Assembly (NCBI RefSeq): GCF_001528665.1
Contig: NZ_BBYJ01000015.1
Span: 62,001 to 126,000 of the forward strand
Direction of reading: 5' to 3'
DNA from: Microtetraspora malaysiensis
Lineage (GTDB): Bacteria > Actinomycetota > Actinomycetes > Streptosporangiales > Streptosporangiaceae
Length of the DNA: 64,000 nt
Shown here: positions 31,233-40,060 of the stretch, piece by piece
Numbering within the stretch: the first letter of the stretch is position 1
Layout of the letters: every line of letters begins with the position of its first letter
Notes under the pieces: generated by a model
Told to the model about the DNA's origin: nothing
Database searches by the model: none
The model's input: the letters and a program-made list of their open reading frames with translations, nothing else
Translations under genes and position numbers: made by a program

Positions 31233-32372
31233 ATGAACGAGGGTTTCGAGACGCTGGCCATTCACGCCGGCCAGGAGGCCGATCCGCACACCGGGGCCGT
31301 CGTGCCGCCGATCTACGCGGTCTCCACGTACAAGCAGGACGGCGTGGGCGGGCTGCGCGCGGGCTACGAGTACAGCCGGTCGGCCAACCCGACCAGGACC
31401 GCGCTGGAGGAGTGCCTGGCCGCCGTCGAGGGAGGCGCCCGCGGGCTGGCGTTCGCCTCCGGGCTCGCCGCCGAGGACACCCTGCTGCGGACCGTGTGCG
31501 CCCCCGGCGACCACGTCCTGATCCCGGACGACGCCTACGGCGGCACGTTCCGGCTGTTCGCCAAGGTCCTGGAGCGGTGGGGCGTGTCGTACGAGCCGGT
31601 GTCGATCGGCGACGTGGACGCCGTCCGCGCCGCGGTGCGCCCCGAGACCAAGGTGATCTGGGTGGAGACACCCACCAACCCGCTGCTCGGCATCGCCGAC
31701 ATCGCCGGGCTGGCGTCGGTCGCCCACGACGCGGGGGCGCTGCTCGCCGTGGACAACACGTTCGCCTCGCCGTACCTGCAGCAGCCGATCGGGCTCGGCG
31801 CGGACGTGGTGATCCACTCGACCACCAAGTACGCCGGGGGCCACTCGGACGTGGTCGGCGGCGCGCTGGTGGCGGCGTCGGCCGAGCTGGGTGAGCGGCT
31901 CGCCTACCACCAGAACGCCATGGGCGCGGTGGCCGGGCCGTTCGACGCCTGGCTGACGCTGCGCGGGCTCAAGACGCTCGCCGTACGGATGGAGCGGCAC
32001 TGCGACAACGCCGAGCGGGTGGTCGAGCTGCTGGCGTCCCACCCGAAGGTGACGCAGGTGCTCTACCCGGGGCTGCCCGAGCACCCGGGCCACGAGGTCG
32101 CGGCCAAGCAGATGCGGCGTTTCGGCGGGATGGTGTCGTTCCGGGTCGCCGGAGGCGAGCAGGCCGCGGTCGAGGTGTGTAACCAGGCGAAGCTGTTCAC
32201 GCTCGGTGAGTCCCTCGGCGGCGTCGAGTCGCTGATCGAGCACCCGGGACGGATGACGCACGCGTCGGCCGCCGGGTCGCCGCTGGAGGTGCCCGCCGAC
32301 CTGGTCCGCCTGTCGGTCGGCATCGAGACGGCCGACGACCTGCTCGCCGACCTGTCCCGGGCGCTCGGCTGA
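31233..32372 (+). CDS. metB: Cystathionine gamma-synthase/lyase-type PLP enzyme
   Basis: The 379-residue protein belongs to the Cys/Met-metabolism PLP family. Signatures are YEYSRSANPTRTALEECLAA, AFASGLAAEDT, EVKVIWVETPTNPLL-like, VDNTFASPYLQQP, and PLP Lys in HSTTKYAGGHSDVVGG. C-terminal GVESLIEHPGRMTHAS is typical. Synthase versus lyase is not separable from sequence alone, and with cbs next door it probably works in transsulfuration between homocysteine and cysteine. ATG 31233 is preceded by GGGAAGG; upstream open frame overlaps cbs and is not coding. Confidence 0.92.
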   Translation: MNEGFETLAIHAGQEADPHTGAVVPPIYAVSTYKQDGVGGLRAGYEYSRSANPTRTALEECLAAVEGGARGLAFASGLAAEDTLLRTVCAPGDHVLIPDDAYGGTFRLFAKVLERWGVSYEPVSIGDVDAVRAAVRPETKVIWVETPTNPLLGIADIAGLASVAHDAGALLAVDNTFASPYLQQPIGLGADVVIHSTTKYAGGHSDVVGGALVAASAELGERLAYHQNAMGAVAGPFDAWLTLRGLKTLAVRMERHCDNAERVVELLASHPKVTQVLYPGLPEHPGHEVAAKQMRRFGGMVSFRVAGGEQAAVEVCNQAKLFTLGESLGGVESLIEHPGRMTHASAAGSPLEVPADLVRLSVGIETADDLLADLSRALG

Positions 32373-32386
32373 CGATCAGAACCTGT

Positions 32387-32456
32387 TTCGTGGATCTCTG
32401 CCGTAGCGAGGATCGGCCGGATGGACGCCTCGCAGTAGGCCGAAAGGATCCACGAA
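32387..32456. terminator. Long imperfect hairpin between convergent metB and a membrane-protein gene
   Basis: Perfect 10-base outer arms TTCGTGGATC (32387-32396) and GATCCACGAA (32447-32456) are joined by partly paired inner segments (GCGAGG with CCTCGC). It begins 14 bases after metB and ends 28 bases before the stop of the opposite gene, so it could terminate both. A second small dyad, CTAGTG/CACTAG, lies at 32464-32486. A decayed mobile-element end is an alternative. Confidence 0.5.
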
Positions 32457-32483
32457 GCACTCCCTAGTGTCGTGACTGAGGCA

Positions 32484-32921
32484 CTAGCGAGTCGAGGCGA
32501 AGAAGACCATCAGGAAGAGGATCACCAGCCAGATCACGGCGGCGATGCCGCCCATGGCGGCGATCCTGCCGATCTGCACCCTGGCGTCGTCCTTCGGGCT
32601 CTCGCTTGACAGAGCCCGGAGGGCGGCGCCCTGGTCTCGCTCGATGAAGACCATGAGCACGGCAGCGACGACGAAGAGCGTCATCGACGCCGAGAGCCAC
32701 GGCGCGCCCAGGTCGCTGCCGCCGAGGATCAACCCGGTGATGAACACGCCCAGGGTCAGCACCCCGAATAGCCGGGTGCTCCGCCGCAGGTAGCGCAGGA
32801 CCGCGACGTCACGCTTACGGATATAGCGCGGGACGGAGCTGGTCACCGCGGTCAGCGGACCGATGGCGAAGATCGCGAAGCCGATGTGGAGCCACAGCAC
32901 CACCTTGTCGAGAAGCGACAT
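32484..32921 (-). CDS. Four-span membrane protein, DUF2269-like
   Basis: The 145-residue protein has four hydrophobic spans: VVLWLHIGFAIFAIGPLTAV, LFGVLTLGVFITGLILGG, ASMTLFVVAAVLMVFIE and MGGIAAVIWLVILFLMVFF. A polar loop lies near 95-120. The His in span 1 and overall shape resemble DUF2269-type integral membrane proteins, but the match is by eye. It starts at ATG 32921. Function is unknown. Confidence 0.68.
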   Translation of the reverse strand: MSLLDKVVLWLHIGFAIFAIGPLTAVTSSVPRYIRKRDVAVLRYLRRSTRLFGVLTLGVFITGLILGGSDLGAPWLSASMTLFVVAAVLMVFIERDQGAALRALSSESPKDDARVQIGRIAAMGGIAAVIWLVILFLMVFFASTR

Positions 32922-33004
32922 GCGCCTGAGGCTATCCCCTCATTGATCCCACCGGGAGAACTGCCGCGCTCGCCGGTGGATTCCACCCGTCGGTGGCGCG
33001 GTTG

Positions 33005-33250
33005 TCACTGGTCGGCCGAAGTACGTTGGCACTTGGCGCAGTCATGCTCCAGGTTGCTCACATACCGGCAGGCGGTGTGGTCGACGTAGCGGCCGAGGAA
33101 CCATCGCGTACCGGATGCGAGGTAGCCCGATTTGGGGTCCGTGATGGATCCGCGCCGGTCCTCGACGTGGATGCCGATCACGATGACCGCGAACACGCCG
33201 ATGATCCCGCCCGCGATGACCAGCACTCCGATGAGCAGCACCTGGGACAT
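33005..33250 (-). CDS. Small membrane protein with Cys/His-rich tail
   Basis: The 81-residue protein has one N-terminal membrane span (VLLIGVLVIAGGIIGVFAVI) and a polar tail ending in DHTACRYVSNLEHDCAKCQR. That tail has three Cys and two His residues that could bind a metal. Start MSQVLLIGVL at 33250 has GGGAGGGCGGG directly upstream; the open frame extends 31 codons further but without a site. No family is recognised. It is divergent from the GntR regulator. Confidence 0.6.
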   Translation of the reverse strand: MSQVLLIGVLVIAGGIIGVFAVIVIGIHVEDRRGSITDPKSGYLASGTRWFLGRYVDHTACRYVSNLEHDCAKCQRTSADQ

Positions 33251-33452
33251 CCCGCCCTCCCTTCCCCGTGATCTCGTGACTCTTGACGCGGAAGCGGTGG
33301 CAGCCGACGTCCGTCCTCCACTAGGGTGTGTGCCTTCTGACACTGCTCACAGGTCTCATACCAACGAGTGGCCTATGTACAAACGGGTAGGGGCATGGTG
33401 AGTGGAACTTCTAACCGGTGAGTAACAAATCGAGGGAAAGGGGAGGTGCGAC

Positions 33453-34235
33453 GTGCCCCAGCCGCTGTACCGGCAGGTGGCCGAAGCGCTCCGCCAGAAG
33501 ATCACGAGCGGTGACGTGCCGCCCGGCGCCCAGCTTCCGTCCGAGCCGGAGTTGGAGAAGCGATACGGCGTCTCACGCAACACCGTCCGGCTGGCGCTCA
33601 CGGCGCTGGCGAACGAGGGGCTCGTGGAGTCGCGCCAAGGGCGTGGGACCTTCGTGCGTGACCGCATCACCTTCACCGTGCTCGCCTCCGCGGAGGAAGG
33701 GGGCTCGGCGGGGCACGGCAAGGACGCGTTCGTGGCCGCGGTCACCGTCCACGGCCGCAAGGCGGAGCAGGTCGACTTCCGGATGGAGGTCCGCACCGCG
33801 TCGCCCGAGGTGGCCGCCCGCCTCCAGGTGGACGAGGGGTCCCTTGTGGTCGTACGCAGGATGCGCCGCCTGATCGACGGCCGCCCCTGGTCGATCCAGG
33901 AGTCCTTCTACCCGATGGACGTCGCGGAGGGAACGCGGCTCATGTCGCCCACCGATATCTCGTACGGGACGATCACGGAGATGGCGCGGCACGGCCACAC
34001 GCAGGTGGGGTACCGCGACGAAGTGCTGAGCAGGATGCCCACTCACACCGAGGCCGCTTTCCTCGGTGTTGGGACGGGTGTCCCGGTGCTGGAGATGTTC
34101 CGCACCGCCTATTCGACGGAGCGCGCGATCCGTCTCACCATCAATGTCTACGCCGGTGACAGCACGCAACTCGCGTATGAGATCGGCGACGTCGTTGCCG
34201 GGCAGGAAGCGGCGCAGTCCACGGAGGCGTCGTGA
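33453..34235 (+). CDS. GntR-family (HutC/UTRA) transcriptional regulator
   Basis: The 260-residue regulator has an N-terminal winged helix (PLYRQVAEALRQKITSGDVP, LEKRYGVSRNTVRLALTALA, VESRQGRGTFVRD) and a C-terminal UTRA ligand domain (VVVRRMRRLIDGRPWSIQES, FLGVGTGVPVLEMFRTAYS, TINVYAGDSTQLAYEIGDV). GTGAGTAACAAATC upstream is AT-richer than its surroundings, with GGGAAAGGGGAGG before the GTG start. It overlaps the next gene (GTGA), an acetyltransferase, so the pair is coupled. The ligand is not known. Confidence 0.9.
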   Translation: MPQPLYRQVAEALRQKITSGDVPPGAQLPSEPELEKRYGVSRNTVRLALTALANEGLVESRQGRGTFVRDRITFTVLASAEEGGSAGHGKDAFVAAVTVHGRKAEQVDFRMEVRTASPEVAARLQVDEGSLVVVRRMRRLIDGRPWSIQESFYPMDVAEGTRLMSPTDISYGTITEMARHGHTQVGYRDEVLSRMPTHTEAAFLGVGTGVPVLEMFRTAYSTERAIRLTINVYAGDSTQLAYEIGDVVAGQEAAQSTEAS

Positions 34236-34849
34236 GTTTCGGCCTGCGACTGGCCCGCCGCGACGACGTCGACGAGCTCATCTTCCTACGGGATGAGGCG
34301 GCCACCTGGCTGCGCAAGAAGGGGTCGGACCAGTGGGCCTCGACGTGGCGCGGGGACGCCGACCACCGTCGCCGGCTTCTCGTGGGCGTCGATCTGCGCG
34401 CCACGTGGATGGTGACATGGCGGGGGCGGCCGGTCGCGACCGTCACCGTCTATGACGAGGACCATCCAGGGATCTGGCGGCGCGCGCCGCACGGTCACGA
34501 GCCGGCGCTCTATCTGCACCGGCTGATCGTCTCCCGTCGTATCGACGGTTGCCGGGGGCTCGGTGGCCGGATTCTCGACTGGGCGGTCGCCTGCGCGGAG
34601 TTGGGTGGCGCTGGCTGGCTCCGGGTGGACGTGTGGACGACCAACACCCGGCTGCACGACTACTACAAGGGCAAGGGATTCGTCCCCGCCGGACTGATTC
34701 CGATGGACGTGCTCCACGAGCTGGACTGGGACGACTATCCGTCCCGGGCGCTTTTCCAGCGGAAGCTCGCCCCCCGGAAGGACCCGGCGTTCGTCATGGA
34801 CGAGGCAGCGGCTGGCCGGCTCTGGAACCAGATGGTTTCAAATACCTAA
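34232..34849 (+). CDS. GNAT family N-acetyltransferase
   Basis: The 205-residue protein has a GNAT core: RLARRDDVDELIFLRDEAAT at the start, VATVTVYDEDH as the central strand, LYLHRLIVSRRIDGCRGLGG as motif A with the acetyl-CoA loop, and LRVDVWTTNTRLHDYYKGKG as motif B. It is coupled to the GntR gene by a GTGA overlap. This two-gene unit recurs in actinomycetes, so the regulator may control the acetyltransferase. The acceptor substrate cannot be inferred. Confidence 0.85.
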   Translation: MSFGLRLARRDDVDELIFLRDEAATWLRKKGSDQWASTWRGDADHRRRLLVGVDLRATWMVTWRGRPVATVTVYDEDHPGIWRRAPHGHEPALYLHRLIVSRRIDGCRGLGGRILDWAVACAELGGAGWLRVDVWTTNTRLHDYYKGKGFVPAGLIPMDVLHELDWDDYPSRALFQRKLAPRKDPAFVMDEAAAGRLWNQMVSNT

Positions 34850-34922
34850 TACCGGGATAAAACGTCATTCAGACAGTGATGTCTGGCTTGGTAATGGCCA
34901 CGGGCAGATCGGGAGGCCTGCC

Positions 34923-35327
34923 GTGACACGAACCCCAGAGCCGTACAGCCAGGAGTGGCTGAGGCTGCCCGTTCCCTATGTCCGCCAGGTGGCCGAAGCG
35001 CTGGGGGAGCGCGTCGCCCGCTGGTGGGACGATCCGTTCGATCCCCGTGACGCGACCGTCGTGCTTGCCGACGGCACCGCCCTCGTCTGGGACGAGGAGA
35101 GCGGATGGCGGCACGGCCGCTTCGTCTCCGGCGAGCGGGGCACGCGCACAGAACTGGCCGATGGCCGCTATCTCGGCGGTGGCGTGCTGCCGTCGGCCGA
35201 GCGGGTGACGGCCCTCCTCGACGACACGACGTACGGGAGCCCCCGGCGTCCCATCTACCGGCACTACACCGATCTGGACGACGGCTTCGACCGGGCGCTC
35301 GCCGGTTTCGCCCCGATCACCGTCTAA
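34923..35327 (+). CDS. DUF6292-type protein
   Basis: The 134-residue protein (YVRQVAEALGERVARWWDDP, VVLADGTALVWDEESGWRHG, RYLGGGVLPSAERVTALL) looks like the actinobacterial DUF6292 family: a short helix-strand protein with a conserved W-D-E-E-x-G-W-x-x-G turn. It lies 73 bases after the acetyltransferase. No catalytic residues are evident. Family assignment is from memory of the motif pattern. Confidence 0.65.
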   Translation: MTRTPEPYSQEWLRLPVPYVRQVAEALGERVARWWDDPFDPRDATVVLADGTALVWDEESGWRHGRFVSGERGTRTELADGRYLGGGVLPSAERVTALLDDTTYGSPRRPIYRHYTDLDDGFDRALAGFAPITV

Positions 35328-35330
35328 CTC

Positions 35331-35377
35331 GCCGCCGCCGGGACCGTCGCGCTGTCGCTATCGGGCCCGGCGGCGGC
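35331..35377. terminator. Hairpin between convergent DUF6292 and VWA genes
   Basis: Perfect 12-base arms GCCGCCGCCGGG (35331-35342) and CCCGGCGGCGGC (35366-35377) surround a 23-base loop. The right arm overlaps the last codons of the VWA gene (RRRRAR tail), so its basic C-terminus may be partly shaped by the terminator. Confidence 0.6.
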
Positions 35378-37313
35378 GCAGGAAGTCGCTGACCACGTAC
35401 TCGCCGAGGCGGTCGGCGCCGGGGGAGAAGACCCGGCCCCCGTTGCGCCGCGCGACCTCGTCGACGAAGTCGCGCAACCGCTCGTCGGCGGCCAGCATGA
35501 ACACGTTGATGGTCGCCCGCCGCCGGGTCATTTTGTCGACCTCGGCGAGGGTGAGTTCGAGGGTCTCCGGGGACGGCGGCCAGTCGAAACGGGGGACGCC
35601 GTTGCGCATCAGGTGGGCCGTGGGCTCGCCGTCGGTGACGACCAGCACGACCGGCTCGAAGTCCGGGTGCCGGTCCAGGTGGCGGCCGGCGATCAGCAGC
35701 GCGTGGTGCAGGTTCGTGCCCTGGACCATGTCCCATTCCAGCCCGGCCAGTTCGTCGGCCCGCAGCACCCGCGCGTAGTTCGAGAAGCCGATGATCTGCA
35801 CGGCGTCCTGCGGGAACTTCGAGGTCACCAGCGCCTGCAGGGCCAGCGCCGTCTGCTTGGCCGCCGCCCAGGTGCCCCGCAGGGCCATCGAGTACGACAG
35901 GTCCACCAGCAGGCAGACCGCCGCCGCCGACCGGCGTTCGGTCTCCACGACCTCGAAGTCGTCCACGGAGAGGGAGATCGGGGTGCCGCCGCCGCGCCGT
36001 ACGGCGTTGACGATCGTGCGGACCACGTCGACGGGCTGCTCGTCGCCGAACCGCCAGGGGCGGGTGGAGCCGGTCAGCTCGCCGGCGGCACCGGCGTCCC
36101 GCTGGTCGTGGTCGCCGCGGCGGCTGGACTCCAGCGAGGAGAAGGCGCGGCGGAGCGCGGTCTCGCCGAGGCGGCGTACGGCCTTGGGAGTGAGTTCGAG
36201 TTTGCCGCGGTGGCGGCGGAGGTATCCCTGCGACTCCAGCTCGCGCTCGATCCGGCGGAGGGCCTCCAGGTCGTCGACCGCGGACCGGCCGAGCGCGCGG
36301 CGGACCGCCTCCTCGTCGACGTCGTCCAGCCGGGCCCCCGGGTAGTCCTGCCGGAGGGCCGACTCCAGCTCGCCGAGGTCGGCCAGCTCCTGCAGGGCCG
36401 TCACGGCGTCGCCCATGCCCATCGGAGTCTCGCCGGAGAACCGTTCGGGGGTGTCCCAGGCGAGGTCGGGGCGGCGGGCGTAGAGGCTCTCGCCGAGCCG
36501 GCGCATCTGCTCCGACAGTCCGGCCTGCTCCAGGGTCTGCTCGATCAACCCGGACAGCTCGGCCCGCTGCTCGGGGGTGAGCGACGCCAGCAGCCGTTGC
36601 GCCGCCGCGGCCCGGCGGGCGAGTTGGTCGACGAGCTCCTCAAGGTTGCGCGGGTTCTCCGGGAACATGTCCCCGTATTTCCGCATAAATTCCGCGAAGT
36701 CCTCGGGGGTGTGTTGTCCGCGGGCGTCCCGTTCGAGCATGTCGGTGAGGTCGGCCAGCATGTGGCGGACCCGTTCCATGGCGGCGGGGTCGGGGTTCGC
36801 CAGGGCGTCGCGCATGCCGCGGAACCGGCTGTCGAGGATCTCCCTGCGCAGCAGGTCGCGCAGTTCCTCGAAGGTGCGCCGCGCCTCCGGCGAGCGCCAG
36901 TCGTAGGAGGCCAGCTCGCGGATCGCCCGCGAGGTGTCCGAGGGCAGCGCGTCGAGGAGCGCCTCACGGAAGCCCGTGTCCTCCGAGGGGGCGGCGCCGG
37001 GCTCTCGCCGGAGCTCGGCCCGCTCCTGCCCGATCGCCTTGTCGAGCAGGGCACGGGCCTGTTCCAGCGTCCCGTCGAGCCGGGACCCCGAGCGCAGCTC
37101 GCGACGGCGGTGCCGCACCTGGCGGAGCAGGTCGTCGAGCCCGCGCCGCTCCGGGGCGCCGGGCAGGCCGCGCCGCAGCAGGTCGCGCAGCGCGTCGAGA
37201 GGCGTGGCCCCGGAGAGGACGGCGTCGCCCATCTCGTCCAGGGCCTCACGTACGTCGTACGGCGGAGCCAGTGGATCAGGCCCGTCGTGATACTCCCCGT
37301 ACCGGTAAGCCAC
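35358..37313 (-). CDS. VWA-domain protein, partner of the AAA ATPase
   Basis: The 651-residue soluble protein has a long helical N-terminal part (residues ~20-400, rich in Arg/Glu/Leu) and a C-terminal von Willebrand A domain. The metal-ion-dependent adhesion site is complete: DLSYS (D-x-S-x-S), GTNLHHAL for the Thr, and VTDGEPTAH for the second Asp. Such VWA proteins work with MoxR/ChlI-type AAA ATPases, and one lies two genes upstream on the same strand (38478-39887). The pair probably assembles or matures a cofactor-containing or stress protein; the client is unknown. It starts at GTG or ATG 37313. Confidence 0.85.
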   Translation of the reverse strand: MAYRYGEYHDGPDPLAPPYDVREALDEMGDAVLSGATPLDALRDLLRRGLPGAPERRGLDDLLRQVRHRRRELRSGSRLDGTLEQARALLDKAIGQERAELRREPGAAPSEDTGFREALLDALPSDTSRAIRELASYDWRSPEARRTFEELRDLLRREILDSRFRGMRDALANPDPAAMERVRHMLADLTDMLERDARGQHTPEDFAEFMRKYGDMFPENPRNLEELVDQLARRAAAAQRLLASLTPEQRAELSGLIEQTLEQAGLSEQMRRLGESLYARRPDLAWDTPERFSGETPMGMGDAVTALQELADLGELESALRQDYPGARLDDVDEEAVRRALGRSAVDDLEALRRIERELESQGYLRRHRGKLELTPKAVRRLGETALRRAFSSLESSRRGDHDQRDAGAAGELTGSTRPWRFGDEQPVDVVRTIVNAVRRGGGTPISLSVDDFEVVETERRSAAAVCLLVDLSYSMALRGTWAAAKQTALALQALVTSKFPQDAVQIIGFSNYARVLRADELAGLEWDMVQGTNLHHALLIAGRHLDRHPDFEPVVLVVTDGEPTAHLMRNGVPRFDWPPSPETLELTLAEVDKMTRRRATINVFMLAADERLRDFVDEVARRNGGRVFSPGADRLGEYVVSDFLRRRRAR

Positions 37314-37535
37314 GCCACCACGCTACCCGCTGCGCGGCCGGTTCTCCGGTCCCCGGATCGGCAGAGAAGCCTCGGAGACCGACGGCCTGGCCGCCCCTTG
37401 CGGCACAGGAGAGAGCGGAGCGGGCGGGAGTGAGGACCGCGGCGAAGGCCCGGCGAAGCGGGCTTTGTGAGGACCGGAGCTTCCGGACGGCGCAGCGAAC
37501 GCCCATCACGGGAACCGCGTCTGTCCGGGAGCGGG

Positions 37536-38387
37536 TCACCCGCAGGTGTCGCCCTGGCAGGGGTAGATCTCGCGGATCTCCATCAGCTCGCGGCTCGCCT
37601 TCATATAGTCCACCTTCACCTGGATCGTCTTGAGCGCGCGCAGCGCGCGGGTGAGGTCGGCGGCCGTGCAGCGCCGCGTGCCGACGCCGTTCCGGTCGGT
37701 CGTGGTGGGCTGCTGCGAGTTGTCGGCGCAGGACCGCCCGGTGCGGTAGAAGACCACCGTCCCGTTGTACGGCAGCGCGATCGGGGCACCCGCCTTCTTC
37801 ATGAAGGAGTAGCCCATGTTCGGCACCCGCTTCACCTTGTAGGGCGTGAACGTCACGGCGCCCCGCCCTCCGGAGGCCATGCCGAACGCGTTCGTGGGGG
37901 CGTCCGGCGGGTTCAGGAGCTCGCGTACCCGGGTCGCGGCGCCGGTGGCGGGGTCATACGTGACCATGACCGGGACGGTGCCGAGGCTGAGCGTGAACGA
38001 CAGGTCCTTGCCGGTGCAGCGGGTGGTGCCGATTCCCTTGGCGTCGATCGCGACGGAGCCCTCGGTCTCCTTGAGGTCGCAGGCGGTGGTGACCCGGCGA
38101 TAGTCCAGCGACGATCCGTACGTCATCCGTAGTTCCTTGGCGGAGGCGATCGGCAGGAGGCGGTGCCGCGTGCCTGTACGCGTCGCCTTCCTCGGGCTGA
38201 CGATCATCGCGCCCGCGCCGTCGGGGCGGGCGAAGCCGTAGACGGTGCGGGTGGAGGCGGCCTGGACGGCGCCGGCCGCGCTCGTGGCCCGCTGGGCCGT
38301 GGCGCCCTCGGCCGCCTGGGCGCCGGAGGTCAGGGCGACCGCGACCAGGGCGGCGATCGAGAGCGGGACGCGACCTTGGCTGATCAT
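37536..38387 (-). CDS. Secreted protein with an internal duplication
   Basis: The 283-residue protein has a Sec signal (MISQGRVPLSIAALVAVALT) with a likely cleavage after AQA. The mature part contains two related segments: one with VAIDAKGIGTTRCTGKDLSF and MVTYDPATGAATRVREL, the other with RNGVGTRRCTAADLTRALRA and KVDYMKASRELMEIREI. Both share G-(I/V)-G-T-x-R-C-T-x-x-D-L followed by a strand ending V-x-Y, and a preceding Cys, which suggests one disulfide per repeat. No family is recognised. It sits between the AAA and VWA genes on the same strand. Confidence 0.7.
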   Translation of the reverse strand: MISQGRVPLSIAALVAVALTSGAQAAEGATAQRATSAAGAVQAASTRTVYGFARPDGAGAMIVSPRKATRTGTRHRLLPIASAKELRMTYGSSLDYRRVTTACDLKETEGSVAIDAKGIGTTRCTGKDLSFTLSLGTVPVMVTYDPATGAATRVRELLNPPDAPTNAFGMASGGRGAVTFTPYKVKRVPNMGYSFMKKAGAPIALPYNGTVVFYRTGRSCADNSQQPTTTDRNGVGTRRCTAADLTRALRALKTIQVKVDYMKASRELMEIREIYPCQGDTCG

Positions 38388-38477
38388 GATGGGGGCTCCT
38401 CTGCTCTTCAGCGATCGATGCGCTGATTGAGATGGCCCCGTCGCCGGAAAGGTTGTGCGGCGAAGGTCACGATCAGG

Positions 38478-39887
38478 TCATGTCCGGTAGACGCTGCCCC
38501 CGGCCGACTCGTCCTTGGAGAGGCGGCGCATGAGATACAGGCCTTCGAGGGCGAACTCCAGGGCCGCCGCGGCGTGGCCGGGCGACTCGTCGCCCTCGCC
38601 CATGCCCAGCGCCGACATGATCCGCGACAGGCCCTCCACCCGGCCGATGCGGCGCAGGAGCTCGGTGGCGGGCACCAGCTCGCCGGACTCCACCTGCGCG
38701 CCGTCCGAGAACCGGGTGAGCAGCGCGGACAGGTCGATCCCGCCCAACGTGCCGCGGAACGTTTCGGCGGTCGCCCGGCGCAGCAGGTGGGCGAGGATCT
38801 CGACCTCGCGCCCTTCCTCGCTCACCTCGAACTCGACCTTCCCGCGCAGCGTGTGGACGACGCCGGGCAGGTCGCACACCCGGGCCACGGCTCGCTCCTC
38901 GCCCGCCAGCGCGGCCCGCCGTACGGCCGAGGCGGCGGCGGTCTCGGCGGCGGCGATCGAGAAGCGCGCGGAGACGCCGGAGCGGGCGTCCACCGCGGTG
39001 GACTCGCGTACCAGCCGGGTGAAGCGGGCGATGACCTCGACAAGATGGTCGGGGAGGTCGGCGCCGAGCTCGCGCAGCCCGGCCTCCTGCCGGATCAGGA
39101 CCAGCTCGTCGGCGATCGTGCGCGGATAGTGCGTACGGATCTCCGCGCCGAACCGGTCCTTGAGCGGCGTGATGATGCGGCCGCGGTTGGTGTAGTCCTC
39201 GGGGTTGGCGCTGGCGATGAGCAGGATGTCGAGCGGCAGGCGCAGGTTGTACCCCCGGACCTGGATGTCGCGCTCCTCCAGCACGTTGAGCAGCGAGACC
39301 TGGATCCGCTCGGCGAGGTCGGGCAGCTCGTTGACCGAGAAGACGCCCCGGTTGGTGCGCGGCACGAGGCCGTAGTGGACGGTCTCGGGGTCGCCGAGGG
39401 TGCGGCCTTCGGCGATCTTGATGGGGTCCACGTCGCCGATGAGGTCGCCCACCGAGGTGTCCGGGGTGGCGAGCTTCTCGCCGTAGCGGTCGTCGCGGTG
39501 CCGCCAGGACACGGGCAGGTCGTCGCCGTGCGCGGCGGCCAGCCGCCGGCACCGTACGCAGACCGGGGCGTAGGGATGGTCGTTGATCTCGCAGCCCTTG
39601 ACCACCGGCGTCCACTCGTCGAGCAGCCCGGCGACGGTGCGGATCAGCCGGGTCTTGCCCTGGCCGCGCTCGCCGAGGAGGACCAGGTCGTGGCCCGCGA
39701 TCAGCGCGCGTTCCAGGTGCGGGAGCACGGAGTCGTCGAAGCCGACGATGCCGGGGAACCGCGGCTCGCCCGAGCGCAGCCGGGCGAGGAGGTTCTCGCG
39801 GATCTCGGCTTTCACGGTCCGATGGACGTGTCCACTCTCGCGCAGCTCGCGCAGAGTGCTGGGAGCAGGTGCGGGCGATTCGTGCAC
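38478..39887 (-). CDS. MoxR/magnesium-chelatase-like AAA ATPase
   Basis: The 469-residue ATPase has Walker A GERGQGKT (residues 72-79), a probable four-ligand zinc insertion with Cys99, Cys110, Cys113 and His120, a Walker B region near NRGVFSVNELPDLAERIQ, the helix-2 insert LNVLEERDIQVRGY, and sensor 1 LIASANPEDYTNRG. The C-terminal half is helical with the sensor-2 region (VDARSGVSARFSIAA). This matches ChlI-like MoxR ATPases encoded with VWA proteins, as here. The Zn insertion is a distinctive feature. The start is near 39887 at ATG; no strong ribosome-binding site was seen. Confidence 0.85.
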   Translation of the reverse strand: MHESPAPAPSTLRELRESGHVHRTVKAEIRENLLARLRSGEPRFPGIVGFDDSVLPHLERALIAGHDLVLLGERGQGKTRLIRTVAGLLDEWTPVVKGCEINDHPYAPVCVRCRRLAAAHGDDLPVSWRHRDDRYGEKLATPDTSVGDLIGDVDPIKIAEGRTLGDPETVHYGLVPRTNRGVFSVNELPDLAERIQVSLLNVLEERDIQVRGYNLRLPLDILLIASANPEDYTNRGRIITPLKDRFGAEIRTHYPRTIADELVLIRQEAGLRELGADLPDHLVEVIARFTRLVRESTAVDARSGVSARFSIAAAETAAASAVRRAALAGEERAVARVCDLPGVVHTLRGKVEFEVSEEGREVEILAHLLRRATAETFRGTLGGIDLSALLTRFSDGAQVESGELVPATELLRRIGRVEGLSRIMSALGMGEGDESPGHAAAALEFALEGLYLMRRLSKDESAGGSVYRT

Positions 39888-40060
39888 GGAGTCGAGACTA
39901 CGTCGCGGCCGGGAGATCCGGCACCCGGGAAGGCGTCGGGATCTCGACTATTGCGTGACGCCTATTGTGCGTTGAACCCCCCGCAGTGGGGAGAATCGGG
40001 CAAGAGGGCAATTCGGGACACTATGGTGACCTGGGAGTGTCGACAGGAGGGGGCGAGACG

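Noticed and set aside
37314-37535. Repeated GTGAGGACCG around 37430 and 37466
   Set aside because: Two short copies in a GC-rich spacer are not enough to call a repeat element.
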